DNA from: Hyphomicrobiales bacterium
GTDB taxonomy: Bacteria > Pseudomonadota > Alphaproteobacteria > Rhizobiales > Xanthobacteraceae
NCBI GenBank assembly: GCA_021730825.1
Contig: JAKFYO010000081.1
Coordinates: 1 to 7,283 of the forward strand
DNA: 7,283 bases
Direction: 5' to 3'
Shown here: positions 1 to 5,030 of the stretch, one piece after another
Layout: every line of letters starts with the position of its first letter
How positions within the stretch are numbered: the first letter of the stretch is position 1
Program-made: the position numbers and the translations under genes
Notes under the pieces: generated by a model
What the model was told of the DNA's origin: nothing
What the model saw: only the letters and a program-made list of their open reading frames with translations
Database searches by the model: none

Positions 1-459
1 GATGCCGCGGTCGCAGCCTCAATTCTCTCCGGCATGAACGCCGAAATGAACGCGAAGGCGGCGGCACCTGAAGTAAAAGCCGCGGCCGCCGAACCGGCTG
101 CGAAGGTTGAGCCCGCCATTGCCGAGACCATCAATATCGCGGCGGCCAAGCCCGTGCCGCGCGGTCCCTTCGACGGCACCAATCAGGAATTGCTCGAACG
201 CTTCCGCGAATTGAAGCAGCAGGAAAACGTGAATTCGATCGCGCAGGCGCAGCGGTTGCTGGATGAGAGCACGCTGAGCGCGCTCGGGCGGGGCATCGAC
301 CCCAAGCAGCATCTCTCGGATGTCGCGCATCTGGTGCTGAAGGAAGACCCGGATCTGAAGTCCGGCGTGGTGCGGGGCGTGGTTGTCCATGTCGCGGCAC
401 GGCTCAAGGAGCTGGGGGTCGCGAACAAATTCCCGAACCCCGCCAAGGGTGCTGCCTAA
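1..459 (+). CDS. Ala-rich hypothetical protein, 5' partial
   Basis: I do not recognise this protein. The reading frame is open from base 1 and ends at TAA 457-459, so the gene probably begins left of the window. The first in-frame ATGs (34 and 46) lack a Shine-Dalgarno sequence, which supports a start further upstream, although ATG 34 cannot be excluded. The visible part starts with a low-complexity Ala/Lys/Glu/Pro stretch of about 45 residues that looks disordered. A helix-rich, charged section follows, including the motifs ELLERFRELKQQ and SALGRGIDPKQHL, and the protein ends in a Lys/Ala tail. No membrane segment or signal peptide is visible. The disordered Ala/Lys/Pro linker followed by a small helical domain could fit a DNA- or polymer-associated protein, but that is only an impression. 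The gene converges with the motor-like operon, 30 bp away. Confidence 0.6.
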   Translation, partial: DAAVAASILSGMNAEMNAKAAAPEVKAAAAEPAAKVEPAIAETINIAAAKPVPRGPFDGTNQELLERFRELKQQENVNSIAQAQRLLDESTLSALGRGIDPKQHLSDVAHLVLKEDPDLKSGVVRGVVVHVAARLKELGVANKFPNPAKGAA

Positions 460-489
460 GCCCGATTGCCGCGAAGTGCGGCGCCGATC

Positions 490-1065
490 CTAGAAAACCC
501 TGCGCAACAAATTCCGGATTTCACCCGGCACATGAATGTGCGGGCGTTGCTGATATTGGTTTGGCGCATTTTGCTGCTGCGGCGCAGAGGGTTGCGGCTG
601 CTGTTGTTGTAGCTGTTGCGGCTCTTGTGTCGGCGGTTCGGCGCTTGTGTTTCGCTGCCGCGATTCCGATGGCGCTTGCTGCTGTTTCTGCTGCGGCGGA
701 GGAGTAGTTTTCTGCAATTCCGGCTGCGGCGCACTTACGGCAGCAGGAGGTGTCGCGACCGGCACGGTGCCGCTGCCGCGAAATACGCCAGTCAGCGCCG
801 ATGCGCTGCCGACAAAGAGCAGGATGATGCTTGCATAGACGATGCCTGCGGCGAGTCCGGGTTTGTTGCCGAGCCCGACCTTGCCGAGCAGGCCGTCGAC
901 AGCGGCAATGATCGTACCGAACGTTTTGCCAATGACGGACGCGCCGCTCGCAGCCTGCGCGACTTTCTCTTTCTTCGCGGCGGGCACCCATCCGCATTGC
1001 GGACATTTCTTCTGCGATTCGATATCGAAGACATGGCCTTCGATGCAGCGGATCATCTTGGTCAT
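490..1065 (-). CDS. Membrane-anchored zinc-ribbon protein with Gln/Pro-rich tail
   Basis: This 191-residue protein has no recognised name. Residues 7-24 form a compact zinc-binding motif (C7, H11, C21, C24, in the context CPQCGW). A Lys/Ala linker and an amphipathic Gly-rich helix (about 41-65) follow, then one membrane helix (about 71-93), then a tail strongly enriched in Gln and Pro (about 104-173) that ends in a basic motif, RNLLRRVF. The likely topology is ribbon in the cytoplasm and tail in the periplasm. I chose ATG 1063-1065 because it overlaps the stop of the preceding gene as ATGA and has AAAGG seven bases upstream. A longer form starting at 1107 would lie inside the upstream gene. 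The 4-bp overlap implies translational coupling to the MotB-like protein, so this may be a regulatory or assembly partner of the motor-like complex. That role is inference. Confidence 0.8.
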   Translation of the reverse strand: MTKMIRCIEGHVFDIESQKKCPQCGWVPAAKKEKVAQAASGASVIGKTFGTIIAAVDGLLGKVGLGNKPGLAAGIVYASIILLFVGSASALTGVFRGSGTVPVATPPAAVSAPQPELQKTTPPPQQKQQQAPSESRQRNTSAEPPTQEPQQLQQQQPQPSAPQQQNAPNQYQQRPHIHVPGEIRNLLRRVF

Positions 1066-2033
1066 TGTGAAACCTTTACCGCGTTTGCGATTTGATCCTT
1101 GAGCCACGCAAGCGTTGGCGCGGAAGGATCCAGCGTCGTTAGCGTCCCATTTTCTGGGTTCAGTCTTATGTCGTAGAGCGCCTCGGCGTAGCTATCTTTC
1201 GGGATGACGAGGCGTATCGTGAAGTTGGGCCGGAACAAATCTTTGCCGGGTAGCGCCGCCTGAAGGGAGACCAGAACGGAGCAGTCCTGGTTCGTGCGCT
1301 TCAGGGCGAAGCCTTCGTATTCACCGATCTTCTGAGGAGTGGGATTCTGTTTCACCACGATCAGCCCCATCGCGATCGGGTCGGTCGCATACCGAAACGT
1401 TGACATGTTGAACCGTGTGCCGGTGCCCGGCGCGTCAGGTGAATTCGGGCGCACCCTGCGATATTCCGGCTCCGAGACCGATGCACTCGAGCCAAGCGCG
1501 GCGCTGGAGTTCAACACATATTTTTCACGCCGATTGTTCGGAAGCGTGAGGAACATCTGCGTCGTGATAAGACCAAGCTGAAATCTCGTATCGATGCAGT
1601 CCCAGTTCAGCAGAGTGCCGGTAATGACAAACTTGTCTGCGGCGAGCCTCTTCTCCAGTTCTGCAATTTCTTTCTCTAGCGCATCGTTTTCCTGCTGAAG
1701 TCTTTGCGCCTGCGCGTTCAGCGCGGCGTTCTCGCGGCGTAGCTGTTCGATCAGATTCTTTGCTTCTTCCAGCCGACGCCGCGCTTCTTCCAGGAGCTTC
1801 GCGATGTCTTCCGGATTTGCTTTTTCGATCAGCCGTCGCAACGCGTCGGTGGTATTCTTTTGTGTCTGCTCTATTGCCTGCGAGAGTTGTTCAGCCGTGT
1901 TCTGTCCGATCGGGCCGGACTGGTAGTACTGCATGAACACGACCATGAGCACGAGAAACGCGCCCATGGCTTTGGTCACCACCGCCATCAGCGAGATGTC
2001 GAGGACCTCGATGGAGCGGTTGGGGCGGCGCAT
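1062..2033 (-). CDS. MotB/TolR-like single-pass protein with coiled coil and novel C-terminal domain
   Basis: This 323-residue protein has a short basic N-terminus (MRRPNRS), one hydrophobic helix (about 13-35) and a charged Glu/Arg/Leu/Gln heptad-rich coiled coil (about 47-132). A globular domain of about 190 residues follows, which I do not recognise. The N-terminal plan of basic leader, single membrane helix and periplasmic remainder is that of MotB, TolR and ExbD stators. It is encoded 11 bp after a MotA/ExbB-like gene, as those partners usually are. The functional Asp of such helices would most plausibly be D12 at the membrane entry, because the position matching MotB's Asp appears to be Val in my manual alignment. 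K21 inside the helix is unusual. No OmpA-type peptidoglycan-binding motif is visible in the C-terminal domain, so it is probably not a classical MotB. The stop overlaps the next start as ATGA. Family assignment rests mainly on architecture and context. Confidence 0.75.
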   Translation of the reverse strand: MRRPNRSIEVLDISLMAVVTKAMGAFLVLMVVFMQYYQSGPIGQNTAEQLSQAIEQTQKNTTDALRRLIEKANPEDIAKLLEEARRRLEEAKNLIEQLRRENAALNAQAQRLQQENDALEKEIAELEKRLAADKFVITGTLLNWDCIDTRFQLGLITTQMFLTLPNNRREKYVLNSSAALGSSASVSEPEYRRVRPNSPDAPGTGTRFNMSTFRYATDPIAMGLIVVKQNPTPQKIGEYEGFALKRTNQDCSVLVSLQAALPGKDLFRPNFTIRLVIPKDSYAEALYDIRLNPENGTLTTLDPSAPTLAWLKDQIANAVKVSQ

Positions 2034-2044
2034 CGAACGAGAAC

Positions 2045-2842
2045 CTACTTACCGGTGTAAACGCGGTTGATGAGATTCTGCAGGCAGTATTGCGCGGCGC
2101 GGTTGAGCGCGGTTTCTTCGCGCCGCTGCACGATGTTTTGCAGCAGCACCAGAATTGCGCTCAGGATCAGTGCGATGATCGTTGTGTAGAACGAGACCTT
2201 TAGGCCCGCCGCGACCTTGTCGATGTCGATCTTGCCAGCGCCGCCAGCAAGCCCTTCGAGCGAGATCGCAATGCCGATCACCGTGCCGATGAAGCCGGTA
2301 GTCGGAATGATCCACACCAGATAGCGGATGGTCTGGTAGGCGAGATCGAGCCGGTGCGTGATCAGCTCGAGCAGGCTCGTGAAGATGGAAACCGCGTGCT
2401 CCAGCGACTTCGAGTTGGTGAGTTGCAGGATCGACTCGTCGAGCAACTGCGGCAGGAACGCGCCTTCCGGCGCATCGAGTGCCGCGATCTTGCGCCGGAT
2501 CGGGCCGAGCTCGTTGATGTTCAGTACTTCGTCGCCTTCGGGTAGCAGTTCCTTATCGAGGTATGACTGCTCGCGCACGGCGGCCTTGTAGCGGACCCAG
2601 ATATCGGCGAGGCCGAACGCAAACATGATGTAGAGCGCGTTCTGCACCGAGATCGGGTAAATCCGTCCGAAAAAGGATTTCGCCGAATAGTCGAACAGGA
2701 AAACCGCGACATCTGACTCTTTCGGGAAGACCAACGAGCCGATCAGAATAAAGAGGCAGGCCGCTCCGATTGCGATGAGGTAAGGGGAGGCCGAACTACG
2801 CGCAAAAGGCACCGTTTGTGTCGAAGACGCAGCGCTCGTCAT
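2045..2842 (-). CDS. MotA/TolQ/ExbB-like proton-channel family protein
   Basis: This 265-residue integral membrane protein has four predicted helices at about 21-39, 64-83, 173-194 and 217-237. A cytoplasmic stretch of about 90 residues separates helices 2 and 3. Helix 3 carries the family signature, IPTTGFIGTVIGIA (residues 179-192), with P180 and the Gly-rich GTVIG. Helix 4 follows a short loop containing KVAAGLKVSFYTT, which resembles the TolQ/ExbB segment leading into the last helix. Proteins of this family form the pentameric part of ion-driven motors that use proton or sodium flow to move a partner across the periplasm. The gene heads a three-gene operon and its partner begins 11 bp downstream. 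The start at 2842 is preceded by GGGG, eight bases upstream. No flagellar, tonB, tol or Zorya genes are visible beside it, so the machine it drives is unknown. The channel fold is well supported; the role is not. Confidence 0.88.
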   Translation of the reverse strand: MTSAASSTQTVPFARSSASPYLIAIGAACLFILIGSLVFPKESDVAVFLFDYSAKSFFGRIYPISVQNALYIMFAFGLADIWVRYKAAVREQSYLDKELLPEGDEVLNINELGPIRRKIAALDAPEGAFLPQLLDESILQLTNSKSLEHAVSIFTSLLELITHRLDLAYQTIRYLVWIIPTTGFIGTVIGIAISLEGLAGGAGKIDIDKVAAGLKVSFYTTIIALILSAILVLLQNIVQRREETALNRAAQYCLQNLINRVYTGK

Positions 2843-2858
2843 AATGATCGCCCCACTC

Positions 2859-2893
2859 GAAAATAAGAAAATATTATTGGACTTAATTGCCGT
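2859..2893 (-). promoter_or_regulatory. AT-rich block, probable promoter region of the motor-like operon
   Basis: This AT-rich stretch lies 17-51 bases upstream of the channel gene, in otherwise GC-rich DNA. On the minus strand it contains TAATAT- and TATTTT-like hexamers, but I could not pair any of them with a convincing -35 element at normal spacing. It is the obvious place for the operon promoter, but no specific box is claimed. Confidence 0.3.
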
Positions 2894-2931
2894 AACTATA
2901 CGTCATGCCTTTTACGGCTCAAGCACGAAGC

Positions 2932-2957
2932 GGGCACAGCCCACCGGGCAAGTGCCC
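2932..2957. other. Imperfect hairpin-forming inverted repeat
   Basis: Outer arms GGGCAC (2932-2937) and GTGCCC (2952-2957) enclose inner arms GCCC (2939-2942) and GGGC (2946-2949). The fold is about ten base pairs with a small asymmetric internal loop and a three-base apical loop. No T-run follows on either strand, so it is not an obvious intrinsic terminator. It lies between the divergent motor operon and the complex I gene and may be an mRNA leader structure or a protein site. Confidence 0.4.
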
Positions 2958-2983
2958 AGAAATGCCCTAGAAACATGCACCTG

Positions 2984-3001
2984 CGTTGCACCTGTGCAAC
3001 G
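2984..3001. promoter_or_regulatory. 18-bp inverted repeat upstream of the complex I gene
   Basis: The sequence CGTTGCAC-CT-GTGCAACG has perfect 8-bp arms around a 2-bp spacer, 50 bases upstream of ATG 3052. Such short-spacer dyads are typical of homodimeric regulator operators. It could also fold in RNA as a seven-pair stem with a four-base loop. The perfect symmetry is seen directly; the function is inferred. Confidence 0.4.
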
Positions 3002-3051
3002 GGCGCGATTGCCGCGTTTGCGCGGGTCCGGCCCCGTGCTAGACGGGCGCC

Positions 3052-3462
3052 ATGAAAACCTTCTTCCTCGGCATCTTCACGTGGTGGAATTCGGCGACCT
3101 GGGGCACGTTCTGGTGGACGTGGCTCTATGGCGAGCACGTCGGCACCGACAGCCAGGGCAATCGCTATTACCGCACCGACCGCGGGCGGGTGGAGAAGGA
3201 CTTCCAGTTCGAGCGCCGCTGGGTGATCTATAACGGCCTCGCCGAACCCTCGCGGATCGGACCCGACTGGCACGGCTGGCTGCATCACACCGTCGATGTG
3301 CCGCCGACGCAGGACAATTACAAAGCCCGCGACTGGGAAAAGCCGCATCGCCCGAACTACACCGGCACGCCGAGCGCATGGCGTCCGCGCGGCTCGACGC
3401 TCGCCTCCGGCAAGCGCCCGCAGGCGACCGGCGACTACAAGGCCTGGTCGCCGAACGACTGA
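3052..3462 (+). CDS. NADH:ubiquinone oxidoreductase accessory subunit, NDUFA12 (B17.2/17.2 kDa) family
   Basis: This 136-residue soluble protein matches the NDUFA12 family, an accessory subunit on the peripheral arm of respiratory complex I. It is shared by mitochondria and Alphaproteobacteria and helps assemble or stabilise the NADH-oxidising arm. Recognisable elements are the N-terminal FTWWNSATWGTFWWTWLYGEHVG segment (from about residue 9), GNRYYRT (about 41-47), the RRWVIYNGLAEPSRI core, DWHGWLHH (about 83-90) and the Pro-rich W-P-N-TGT C-terminal part. Length fits bacterial members. The start is chosen from this conserved N-terminus; the upstream ribosome-binding site is poor (only a G-rich stretch beside a CCCGT/ACGGG repeat at 3033-3047). 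An OsmC-like gene begins 23 bp downstream, so the two are probably cotranscribed. The main nuo operon is not in the window. Confidence 0.93.
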   Translation: MKTFFLGIFTWWNSATWGTFWWTWLYGEHVGTDSQGNRYYRTDRGRVEKDFQFERRWVIYNGLAEPSRIGPDWHGWLHHTVDVPPTQDNYKARDWEKPHRPNYTGTPSAWRPRGSTLASGKRPQATGDYKAWSPND

Positions 3463-3474
3463 TGTAATCGCCAC

Positions 3475-3478
3475 GAGG
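3475..3478 (+). promoter_or_regulatory. Ribosome binding site deciding a GTG start
   Basis: GAGG at 3475-3478 lies seven bases before GTG 3486. This supports the GTG as the true start of the OsmC-family gene rather than a later ATG. Confidence 0.6.
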
Positions 3479-3485
3479 CAAAAGC

Positions 3486-3956
3486 GTGGCTGACCACAAA
3501 TACAAAACATTCCTGCATTGGTCCGCCGAAGGCGGCGAGGGCACGAAAAGCTATCGTTCGTTTGCGCGCACGCACCGCATCACGGCGAAGACGAAGAGCG
3601 GCGCGGACAAGCCGCCGATTGTCGCGACCTCGGCGTTCCATTCGCTCGATCACTACAATCCCGACGAGATGCTGCTTGCCTCGCTCTCGTCGTGCCACAT
3701 GCTTTGGTATCTGCATCTCTGTTCGGAAGCGGGCGTCGTCGTCAGCGATTATCGCGACGAGGCGGAGATCGTCCTGAAGCTGGATACGAAAGGCGAAGGC
3801 AAGGTCGAGCGCGCCACGCTGCGTCCGCGCGTGACCATTGCTTCGGGTAATCCTGCGGTTGCGCGCGCCTTACACAAAGACGCGCACTCGAAATGCTTTG
3901 TCGCGAACTCGGTGAAATTTCCGGTCGGATGCGAGCCGGAAATCGTTACTGCGTAA
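3486..3956 (+). CDS. OsmC/Ohr-family peroxiredoxin-like protein
   Basis: This 156-residue cytoplasmic protein belongs to the OsmC/Ohr superfamily, whose members reduce organic hydroperoxides with a Cys pair recharged by lipoylated proteins or dithiols. The first Cys motif is NPDEMLLASLSSCHMLWYLHL, with C70 as predicted peroxidatic Cys and E61 the nearby acidic residue. The second, AHSKCFVANSVKFPV, places C137 as resolving Cys. Arg residues near 24-28 could be the conserved active-site Arg. C149 is an extra Cys near the end. The sequence resembles the unnamed OsmC-like branch more than Ohr proper, so no gene symbol is given. The GTG start has a good GAGG site. The gene follows the complex I subunit gene by 23 bp and converges with the CDF gene, with only four bases between the stops and no visible terminator. 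Confidence 0.9.
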   Translation: MADHKYKTFLHWSAEGGEGTKSYRSFARTHRITAKTKSGADKPPIVATSAFHSLDHYNPDEMLLASLSSCHMLWYLHLCSEAGVVVSDYRDEAEIVLKLDTKGEGKVERATLRPRVTIASGNPAVARALHKDAHSKCFVANSVKFPVGCEPEIVTA

Positions 3957-3960
3957 TTGC

Positions 3961-4848
3961 CTAGAGAACGACGATTCCCGAATGCTTCGCCTTGTCGTCC
4001 GGCTCGACATGAATCGAGATTAGCGCATCGTTGCATTCCGCCTTGATCGCGCGCTCGAGCCGGTCGCAGATCTCGTGCGCTTGCGTGACGTTCATCGAAC
4101 CTTTCACGACCAGATGAAATTCGACGAAGATCATCGGTCCCGCCTGCCGGGTGCGAAGATCATGCGCTTCGATCGCGCCCTCGGCATTGGCGGCAATCGC
4201 CGCACGAATGCGAGTCAGCATTTCTTCCGGCAGGGCCTCGTCGAGCAGGCCGCCCGCGGACTCCTTCATCAGCTTCCAGCCCGTCCATAGAATATTGACC
4301 GCGACCAGTGCCGCGAGTAGCGGGTCCAGTATCGTAATGCCGGTGTAAATCGCGAGCGCGAGGCCCGCGAGTACGCCGACAGACGACACGACATCGGTGA
4401 GCAGGTGATAGCCGTCGGCTGCAAGCGCGGGCGATTTATAGGCCCGGCCCATGCGGAGCAGAATTGCGCACCAAACCGCATTGATGATTGTAGCCGCGCC
4501 GTTCAAGGCGAGGCCGGACCAGGGCGCCTCGATCATGCGCGGCACTTGATAAGCTCCCCATGCCGCACGCAGGATCGCGAGCGCCGCGATCACGATCAGC
4601 ACGCCCTCGATAACGGCGGAAACATATTCCGCCTTGTGATGCCCGTAGGGGTGTTCTTTGTCGGCGGGCTGGGCTGCGAAACGGACCGCGATCAGCGCAG
4701 CGATGGCGGTCAGCACGTTCACGATGCTCTCGATCGCGTCCGAAAGCAGCGCGACGCTGCCCGTCAAATGATAGGCGAGATATTTCAGCGCAAGCACGGC
4801 AACGCCGACGGCGATGCTGACGGCTGCGAAAATTTCGACGCGTTTCAT
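3961..4848 (-). CDS. Cation diffusion facilitator (CDF) family metal efflux transporter
   Basis: This 295-residue protein has the CDF/YiiP layout: a six-helix membrane domain (to about residue 190) and a cytoplasmic dimerisation domain (about 207-285). CDFs export divalent metals such as Zn, Mn, Fe or Co in exchange for protons. Helix 2 holds LLSDAIESIVN (34-44) and helix 5 holds GYHLLTDVVSS, with H148 and D152 as site-A ligands. The loop HPYGHHKAE with D63, H66 and H70 matches YiiP site B. The C-domain retains H229, H245, H258, H280 and E282, matching the YiiP site-C pattern by manual alignment. In helix 2 the usual H/DxxxD pair reads E40xxxN44, which could change metal preference. ATG 4848 opens directly into the conserved N-terminus but has no Shine-Dalgarno sequence, only an A-run. 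Its divergent neighbours bind zinc, so zinc is the likeliest substrate, though this is inferred. Confidence 0.92.
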   Translation of the reverse strand: MKRVEIFAAVSIAVGVAVLALKYLAYHLTGSVALLSDAIESIVNVLTAIAALIAVRFAAQPADKEHPYGHHKAEYVSAVIEGVLIVIAALAILRAAWGAYQVPRMIEAPWSGLALNGAATIINAVWCAILLRMGRAYKSPALAADGYHLLTDVVSSVGVLAGLALAIYTGITILDPLLAALVAVNILWTGWKLMKESAGGLLDEALPEEMLTRIRAAIAANAEGAIEAHDLRTRQAGPMIFVEFHLVVKGSMNVTQAHEICDRLERAIKAECNDALISIHVEPDDKAKHSGIVVL

Positions 4849-4873
4849 GAGGAGCAGCGTTTTTTTAACTCGC

Positions 4874-4903
4874 CGTCCGTCTAGGCGTAACCCTGAACGG
4901 ACG
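4874..4903 (-). other. Hairpin in the 5' leader of the CDF gene
   Basis: Arms CGTCCGT (4874-4880) and ACGGACG (4897-4903) form a perfect 7-bp stem. Inside it AGG and CCT can add three pairs. It ends 25 bases upstream of the CDF start and is followed on the minus strand by TTAAAAAAA. As the gene lacks a Shine-Dalgarno sequence, the hairpin plus A-run could influence translation. It does not match a metal riboswitch I recognise. Confidence 0.35.
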
Positions 4904-4970
4904 CAAGCCGCTGAAATTCAAATGCAAATCAGTCGCAGGAGGGGAGATGAAGATTGCGCCAAAGTGCCGC

Positions 4971-5010
4971 TTGACGGCAATATGATATATTGTATCGTAA
5001 TGGATATAAT
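4971..5010 (+). promoter_or_regulatory. Candidate promoter of the His-rich barrel / zinc-binding protein operon
   Basis: TTGACG (4971-4976) is a good -35 match. At 16-bp spacing it pairs with TATCGT (4993-4998), which would give an mRNA starting near 5005. A perfect TATAAT lies at 5005-5010 but has no good -35 at normal distance. Using it would start transcription near 5017, almost at ATG 5019. Both -10 candidates lie inside the palindromic repeats, so a repressor bound there would block RNA polymerase. Which -10 is used cannot be decided from sequence. Confidence 0.5.
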
Positions 5011-5015
5011 ATATC
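4984..5015. promoter_or_regulatory. Paired AT-rich palindromes, candidate Zur (Fur-family) operator
   Basis: Two 13-bp palindromes flank the spacer GTAATG. The left is GATATATTGTATC (4984-4996), with one mismatch between its half-sites. The right is GATATAATATATC (5003-5015), a perfect 6-1-6 palindrome. The right site read on the minus strand differs from the left at one base, so the whole is also a 32-bp dyad. The centres are 19 bp apart, about two helical turns, which would suit two dimers binding side by side. Alphaproteobacterial Zur and Mur operators are AT-rich palindromes of this general kind (from memory, not checked). The downstream genes encode zinc-binding proteins, so Zur is the favoured regulator. 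The CDF gene lies on the other side and might also be affected. Confidence 0.55.
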
Positions 5016-5030
5016 GAAATGGGGGCGTGC

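Noticed and set aside
468..482. GCCGC/GCGGC hairpin between the first two convergent genes as a terminator
   Set aside because: The stem is only 5 bp and no T-run follows on either strand, so it is too weak to call.
616..1095. Plus-strand open frame of 159 codons
   Set aside because: It is the antisense shadow of the zinc-ribbon gene. Its product is an Arg/Leu-rich jumble without domains, while the minus strand has a motif-bearing protein and an ATGA link.
490..2842. Zorya-type defence system
   Set aside because: There is a MotA/MotB-like pair, but no zorC, zorD or zorE homologue is visible, the channel protein lacks a long C-terminal tail, and the partner lacks an OmpA-like domain. The third gene is a zinc-ribbon protein.
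2844..3233. Plus-strand open frame of 129 codons
   Set aside because: It crosses the intergenic region and runs out of frame through the NDUFA12-like gene, whose conserved protein fixes the true frame from 3052.
2896..3510. Minus-strand open frame of 204 codons
   Set aside because: It is antisense to the NDUFA12-like gene, with Arg/Ala-rich composition typical of GC-rich shadow frames and no recognisable domain.
4860..4866. Run of seven T as a plus-strand intrinsic terminator
   Set aside because: No plus-strand gene ends nearby and no stem directly precedes it. The 7-bp stem lies on the wrong side, 3' of the T-run.
4984..5015. Short repeats as a CRISPR or mobile-element end
   Set aside because: There are only two copies with a 6-bp spacer, placed on a promoter. 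No cas genes, transposase or target duplication are visible.
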